This document shows, one piece after another, positions 59,380 through 64,000 of a stretch of DNA of 64,000 nucleotides. The DNA lies in contig JADNRX010000052.1 in NCBI GenBank assembly GCA_015501595.1, positions 124,001 to 188,000 of the forward strand. Direction: 5' to 3'. The position numbers and the translations under genes are program-made. Position 1 is the stretch's first letter, and each line of letters starts with the position of its first letter. Below the pieces are notes generated by a model that was given only the letters and a program-made list of their open reading frames with translations, did not search any database and was not told the origin of the DNA. This DNA is from Hymenopellis radicata (taxonomy: Eukaryota > Basidiomycota > Agaricomycetes > Agaricales > Physalacriaceae).

Positions 59380-60150
59380 AATTGCCATCGGCACCAGAAA
59401 CAATAGTAAGTTCTCCCTTCGAAGGTCCAGTTGTTCAATTGTCCATATCAATCCTATTCTAGTTCTTCCCAAGCTGATGATACTCCTTCAAACACATCAC
59501 TATGATCCTGGCTTCTCGAACAACGTCGTCTCCTCTATAGCATTCTCTCTCTTCTCGTTCAGCTGAACATCCTCTTCGTCCTCCTCCACATCGAAATAGA
59601 ACGCAGCCGCTATACATACCCTTGATCAAATGCGACCTTGGCAAGTCAAACTCCCTCCACATATTGACCGCTCCAACCAACTTCTCATTCGGTTACAACT
59701 TCCTCAACGGATTCCTCGAAACCCTCGACAACTCGGCCTTGATATTTGGATTAGCGAAGGGTGTCATCGTGCGCTCGATATAGTCGCGGTGGTGCTTTTC
59801 GTCGAAGCCATGCCCGCGAACGAGACCTGCTCCGGATTCGTATAAAGCCTTCCTAGTCGTCTCCTTGCACTCCTCATCCGCAACCGCCTCCACGATGGTC
59901 TTGTACTCTTTTATGTACCCGAGGAATGCCAACATCGCATGCCCCGCACTGGTTCAAAATATACAGCTTCCGCTTGCAAGAAAGGCTGCAGACTGTCCTG
60001 GAGCTGCATCCCCTTGACATCGAGTGTAACCTTTACTTTACTCTTCTCCACGAGGTGAAGCCACGCCCGCTATGGTGAGTGCTCGTCAACTTGGAAGCTC
60101 GAGGAAGGTAACGGAGCATGCATACATATTTCCCGCCCAAAAATGCACGA
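59380..60150 (-). pseudogene. Mannitol-1-phosphate 5-dehydrogenase pseudogene (right copy)
   Basis: The C-terminal domain is clear at 59693-59935: MLAFLGYIKEYKTIVEAVAD, RKALYESGAGLVRGHGFDEK and RVSRNPLRKL, then LVGAVNMWREFDLPRSHLIK at about 59610-59680. The start codons KKVVHFWAGNM survive near 60145. Most of the Rossmann domain is deleted between 60120 and 60060, and frames shift at the GHAMLAFLG codons. The deletion differs from that in the left copy. Confidence 0.75.
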
Positions 60151-60179
60151 CTTTCTTGGCGGGATGGACAGAAGTGCTG

Positions 60180-60215
60180 TGATCTGCAGTGATTAGATTA
60201 ATCTCCCGCTCACCG
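60180..60215 (+). repeat. 36-bp direct repeat, copy 2
   Basis: Identical to 55821-55856 and in the same orientation. It marks the outer junction of the right duplication arm. Confidence 0.85.
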
Positions 60216-60384
60216 CCTCCCGCCTCCTCACAACATTACATTAGATTTTCTTCAGACAGTCGCCATATGCGGGCTCAATTATGCAAACAGCCAACCGAAA
60301 CAAGGTCTCCGAACTAGAGCTGCCTGCCATGCATTTACCGCCGTCCTCCTTCACCCATCTGCCCAGACATCATCATCTGCATCA

Positions 60385-61672
60385 TCATTCCGAGATGCCC
60401 GGACAAAGCTTGTACACCAGCAGTGGCCAAGTTCGCTCTCTCCTCTCCAAAATGGCTGACAATATACGCGTGTTCGCCTTTTCCTTGAGGTCCTTGTACC
60501 ACTCATTGATAGCCACATAGTCCATCTTGGTTTGAAACTTGCACTTCACGCCGTCGCCGTCAGAGTAAGGTATTTCAAAGTACGAAAGTCGCTCGAGGGC
60601 TTGGTAGTCGCGTTCGACCCGTGGACCGCCAACACGATAATCGACATGGAAGATGGCGTAGTCACCGGGGCCCAGCGATACAGAGCACGTTTTTGGGTCG
60701 ACGATGAAAGGATGCTTCTTCTCTGCATTCTTGATCTCCAAAGAGGCATCGTGTCAGACCGCGTACGTATTGATGTCGTGGTAAATAGTTACCTCTCTGC
60801 CATTAATGTGAGTAATGACGTATTTTGCACTGAGAACGCCAAGAGAACGCCCGCTGAGCATCAGATCATTAGTCGCGTGGCGTAGAAGGAAATTGGGACG
60901 GACGTGTCTGGGTCCTCGATGGTCGATATCTTTTCTCCAGGTTTCCGGCCTTGCGAAAGAATATCTGACCCTCGAGGAGTTGTCACAGCAAGGATGTCTG
61001 CAGCGTGCACTACAACTTTAATGGGTGTCTTCGGATTCTGGCGGTTCTGGACGAGAATAACCAAGCCCAAGAGGTCACCGCTAGTCCCAGGAAGTGCGTT
61101 GAGGGTATTTTCAGGGGTCATATCGTCTATGTCGGATGGTATACTATCTCCCGGGAGATGGGATAACCTATGGAGATACGTGATTAAACTTCCCCCGACG
61201 CGATTGAATATAGATTGCAATACCGAGCATCAACTTGACCAGCAATAGAGACCCAAGCACCTACACCATTTCGCGCGTGGCCTTGAGCAAAGATAGGATG
61301 CTCCGGGTATATTCCATGGGGTCTAACGTCGACGCTAAACGCGCGACAAAGTGGCGGGACTTTGAAGGCAGCACAATCAACTTTATGGCTCGCTCTGTAG
61401 TGGACAACCTGACAGTTGCGATCGCAGTATCGGACAGATCTTAAGAAGAACATCTGTATTCGACATCATTGCAATGCGTCGTGTACTCACCGACACTGAG
61501 AACAAGATTGAAGCGGCTTCCGACCGTGTTCTTCTTTGCCACAATTGGTGCATCGTAGCTTGGCCACTTGGGTATCAGTTTTACGCTGTTCTATCCCAGC
61601 TTGTATGGAATCGACGCCAGGATCTGTTGCATTTTTCAACCTTTCGAACCAATCCGGATATTGTGAGGGCAT
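60385..61672 (-). CDS. MYND-type zinc finger protein A (tandem paralog)
   Basis: The start MPSQYPDWFERLKNATDPGV is at 61672. The MYND finger is split by an intron: KLRCTNCGKEEHGRKPLQSC-SQCR, then RYCDRNCQVVHYRASHKVDC. Later exons give AAFKVPPLCRAFSVDVRPHG, MTPENTLNALPGTSGDLLGL, VHAADILAVTTPRGSDILSQ, and FIVDPKTCSVSLGPGDYAIF to EWYKDLKEK. The stop is at 60385. About 360 residues. It is closely paralogous to the next gene upstream. It is probably a protein-interaction factor; no enzymatic domain is seen. Confidence 0.75.
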
Positions 61673-61997
61673 CGGTGGAACAACGTCTGAGTTGAACTTC
61701 GCTCCTGGGTTTAAAGTATGATGTTTCAGATCGTACTACTGCTACGACACAGAAAGAACCACTTACAAAAACAGTGCGCCGCTCTCGTTCTGCCCTCGTT
61801 GGTGGGAGAAAATGAAAGAAGCTTCTGAGCAACGCCATCGCGCGTGGATGACTTATCTAATCTACCTCACTCCATGGTGGGCTTGCTCAAAGGAAGTCAG
61901 GTTACCAAGGCTACATCAGGTTTTGGATAGTTATCATGGCCAGTCCATCCACACACATTCAGCTCGTGCAGACGAAGTTTACTAAAGTCCCGCGCGT
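61673..61997. other. Intergenic between MYND paralogs
   Basis: This is the promoter region of MYND gene A and the 3' flank of gene B. A frame starting MALLRSFFHFLPPTRAERER could be an upstream exon of gene A, but there is no support for it. Confidence 0.45.
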
Positions 61998-63315
61998 CTA
62001 CTGTTCGCCACCGTTCAATCTCTGCATGAGCACTGCGAGACGCTCTAGACCAGTAGTGTACAGCTTCGTTCTGCCCTCTCCATAGTGGCTTATGAGATAC
62101 TCATATTCACCTTTTTCTTTGAGGTCCTTGTACCACTCATTCACAGCCGGATAGTCCACCTTGGTTTGGAACTTGCATGCCTTGCCGTCGACGTCCGTAT
62201 AAGGTATTTCGAAATATGCAAGTCGCTCGAGAGCCTGGTAGTCGCGTTCTAACTGTGGACCACCGACCCAATAATCAAGACGAAAGATGGCGTAGTCACC
62301 AGGTCCCAATGATACAGAGCAAGTCGCCGAGTCAACAATGAAAGAATGCTTCCCGTTTGTCTTCAAAAGCTGTAAGAGGCATGATGTCAAACCATGTATC
62401 GGTCTTGCCATAACGAGTTACCTCTTTGCCGTTAACAAAAGGAATGGTGATGTGTGTGGCATGGAAGCCAGCACGGGAACGCGTGGCACTGAACATTGGG
62501 TCGTAAGTTGTGTAGTGTCAGATAAATTGGGTACAGACTTGTCGGGGTCCTCAATGGACAAAATCCTTTCCCCAGGCTTCCTGCCTTGCAAAAGTACATC
62601 TGATCCTCGTGGCGTTGACACTGCAATAATGTCTGCACCACGCACTACGACTCTGCCAGTTGTTTTTGGATCCTGGCGATTCTGGACAAGAATAATCAGG
62701 CCCAAGAATGGACCGCTAGTACCAGGAAGCGCGCGAAAGGCGTCTTCGGGGGCCATGTTGTGAAGGCCGGGCCCGGGGCCCCGACCTCCTACATAATGTG
62801 CCAATCTATGGGAACATGGATGAGTTGTCCCGCAAGGACGAATAAACGTTGTTTACATACCGAGCATCGATCTGACCGCCGGATGAAACCCAAGCCCCTA
62901 CGCTATTTTGTGAATGACCATGAGCAAATATAGGGTGTTCAGGGTAGGGTCCGTCGGCTCTAAGTTCAATGCTAAATGCGCGACAAAGTGGCGGAACTTT
63001 GAAGGTAGCGCAATCAACTTTATGGCCTGCTCTGTAGTGCATGATTTGACACTCGCGGTCGCAGTACCGTACAGATCTAAGTCAGAACGTTGATATTAGA
63101 CGTCTCGTACCATCAAAAACAACATTTACTCACCGACACCGAGAGCAGAACTGAAGTGGTTTCCGGTCGTGTTCTTCTTTGCCACAATTGGTGCATCGTA
63201 GCTTGGCCATCTTTACAGTCGCTTCACAATGTTCTATACTAGCTAGTACAGGATGATTTGGATCTTGTCTCTCTGGAAGCCAGTCCGGCCGCTGTGGAGA
63301 CATCTTGGGTGGCAT
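61998..63315 (-). CDS. MYND-type zinc finger protein B (tandem paralog)
   Basis: The start MPPKMSPQRPDWLPERQDPN is at 63315. The MYND finger is MAKLRCTNCGKEEHDRKPLQ-FCSRCR joined to CDRECQIMHYRAGHKVDC over an intron. Then come CRAFSIELRADGPYPEHPIF, MAPEDAFRALPGTSGPFLGL, GADIIAVSTPRGSDVLLQG and FIVDSATCSVSLGPGDYAIF, ending AVLMQRLNGGEQ-stop at 61998. Exon borders match gene A. About 400 residues. The pair arose by tandem duplication. No function is known beyond the MYND interaction role. Confidence 0.75.
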
Positions 63316-64000
63316 TGTAAGTACTAGCTGTCAGAAAACAGTTCTGGCCTCGAAACACGGGGAGTCAGAATTTCGTATCAGTCGTGGCGTATGGAATAGT
63401 ACTTACAAAGAAACTGTCTGCCGCCGCCGCTCGTGGGAGGAAGTACAGGAAGGTCTGAGCGACACATGTTGGAATGAATTATCTAATCTACCCCGCTCCG
63501 TAATTGGCTCACCGGCAACTTGCGCTCTTTTTTTTGGCTCGCAACAACCACCACACCATTCACTTGGAACATTGACGAGTGTGGCGTTTATTCTGACCCG
63601 CATGGAGTTTCCAAGTTCGAAGATGCAATAGCAACTGTCACTATCATTTCTCAATGTATTGCGTCGGTACGTTTTCAGTCATCTTTTGAATTGCCTGCGA
63701 TATTGGCTCAGGATGTGAAGCAACCTTGTTCCTTGGTTGCCTGCTGCCACGTTCTCCGAGGGCTCACCGGAGACTGGGATCCATTCCACCATATCAGGTC
63801 CATCTTCTTCTGTATCCACGTTGCCCACCCACTCGCCCCCAGCCGAATGTCACTCCCAGTTGGAGGTGCAGATCGCATTCTTCGAATAATATCGAATGAC
63901 TCGTCGGCTGATTTACCAGAGGTATGGACGCCCAATTCAGGTGATGCGATTCCGAAGCGATCCTATGACCAGCGCGGGTGTAGTAGGTTTACTGATTCCC
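63316..64000 (-). other. Window end with a possible unassigned minus-strand coding fragment
   Basis: The minus-strand frame 63708-63935 reads MGVHTSGKSADESFDIIRRM ... WATWIQKKMDLIWWNGSQSP and may be the 3' end of a gene that continues beyond the window. No domain is recognised. The rest (63316-63700) is the upstream region of MYND gene B. Confidence 0.3.

Larger units (their letters stand above)
55864..60172. repeat. Right arm of the inverted segmental duplication
   Basis: This is the inverted counterpart of ~22762-25590. In this orientation it holds the CrtC-like gene (intact) and the remains of mannitol-1-phosphate dehydrogenase, plus a 1.8-kb tandem MITE array not found in the left arm. 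It is bounded by a 36-bp direct repeat. Confidence 0.85.

Overview
The window looks like nuclear DNA of a mushroom-forming basidiomycete (Agaricomycetes). Genes are split by many short GT-AG introns, mostly about 45-65 nt. The gene content fits this group: a multifunctional URA2-type pyrimidine protein, trichodiene-synthase-family terpene synthase, secreted TAP-type hydrolase, F-box/LRR paralogs, tandem MYND-finger paralogs, and many small non-autonomous transposons. There are no operons; transcription units are independent and lie on both strands. I see no CRISPR array, rRNA or convincing tRNA.

Layout. 1-7.5 kb: the 3' end of an FG nucleoporin, cytochrome b5, RNase III, a PAPS reductase relic, a MYND protein and the intact PAPS reductase. 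7.5-11.7 kb: gene-poor, with decayed fragments and a LINE remnant. 11.7-18.7 kb: TRI5-like terpene synthase, an intact secreted alpha/beta hydrolase, and a dead copy of that hydrolase split by an F-box-like gene. 19.8-22.4 kb: a tail-anchored coiled-coil protein. 22.8-25.6 kb: left arm of a segmental duplication, holding a broken mannitol-1-phosphate dehydrogenase and a CrtC/Diels-Alderase-like gene. 27.8-36.4 kb: two unassigned proteins, a berberine-bridge-like FAD oxidase and a phosphopantetheinyl-transferase-like protein. 37-41.7 kb: two tandem F-box genes. 42.2-48.3 kb: GH35 beta-galactosidase, an alkyltransferase-like DNA repair protein and a small nuclear protein. 48.5-55.6 kb: URA2. 55.8-60.2 kb: right, inverted arm of the duplication, carrying a tandem MITE array. 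60.4-63.3 kb: two MYND paralogs.

Housekeeping functions include sulfate assimilation (PAPS reductase), de novo pyrimidine synthesis (URA2), haem-dependent electron transfer (cytochrome b5) and RNA processing. Secretory or secondary functions include the hydrolase, GH35, FAD oxidase, terpene synthase and CrtC-like proteins. They do not form one clear biosynthetic cluster.

The most unusual features are structural. An inverted duplication has arms about 30 kb apart, and its right arm is bounded by a 36-bp direct repeat. Inside that arm lie three head-to-tail copies of a ~610-bp hAT-like MITE with an 8-bp target duplication. The GH35 gene needs exons of 5 nt and 4 nt. Several genes carry one-base frameshifts, mostly at short homopolymers, so some apparent pseudogenes may be assembly errors.
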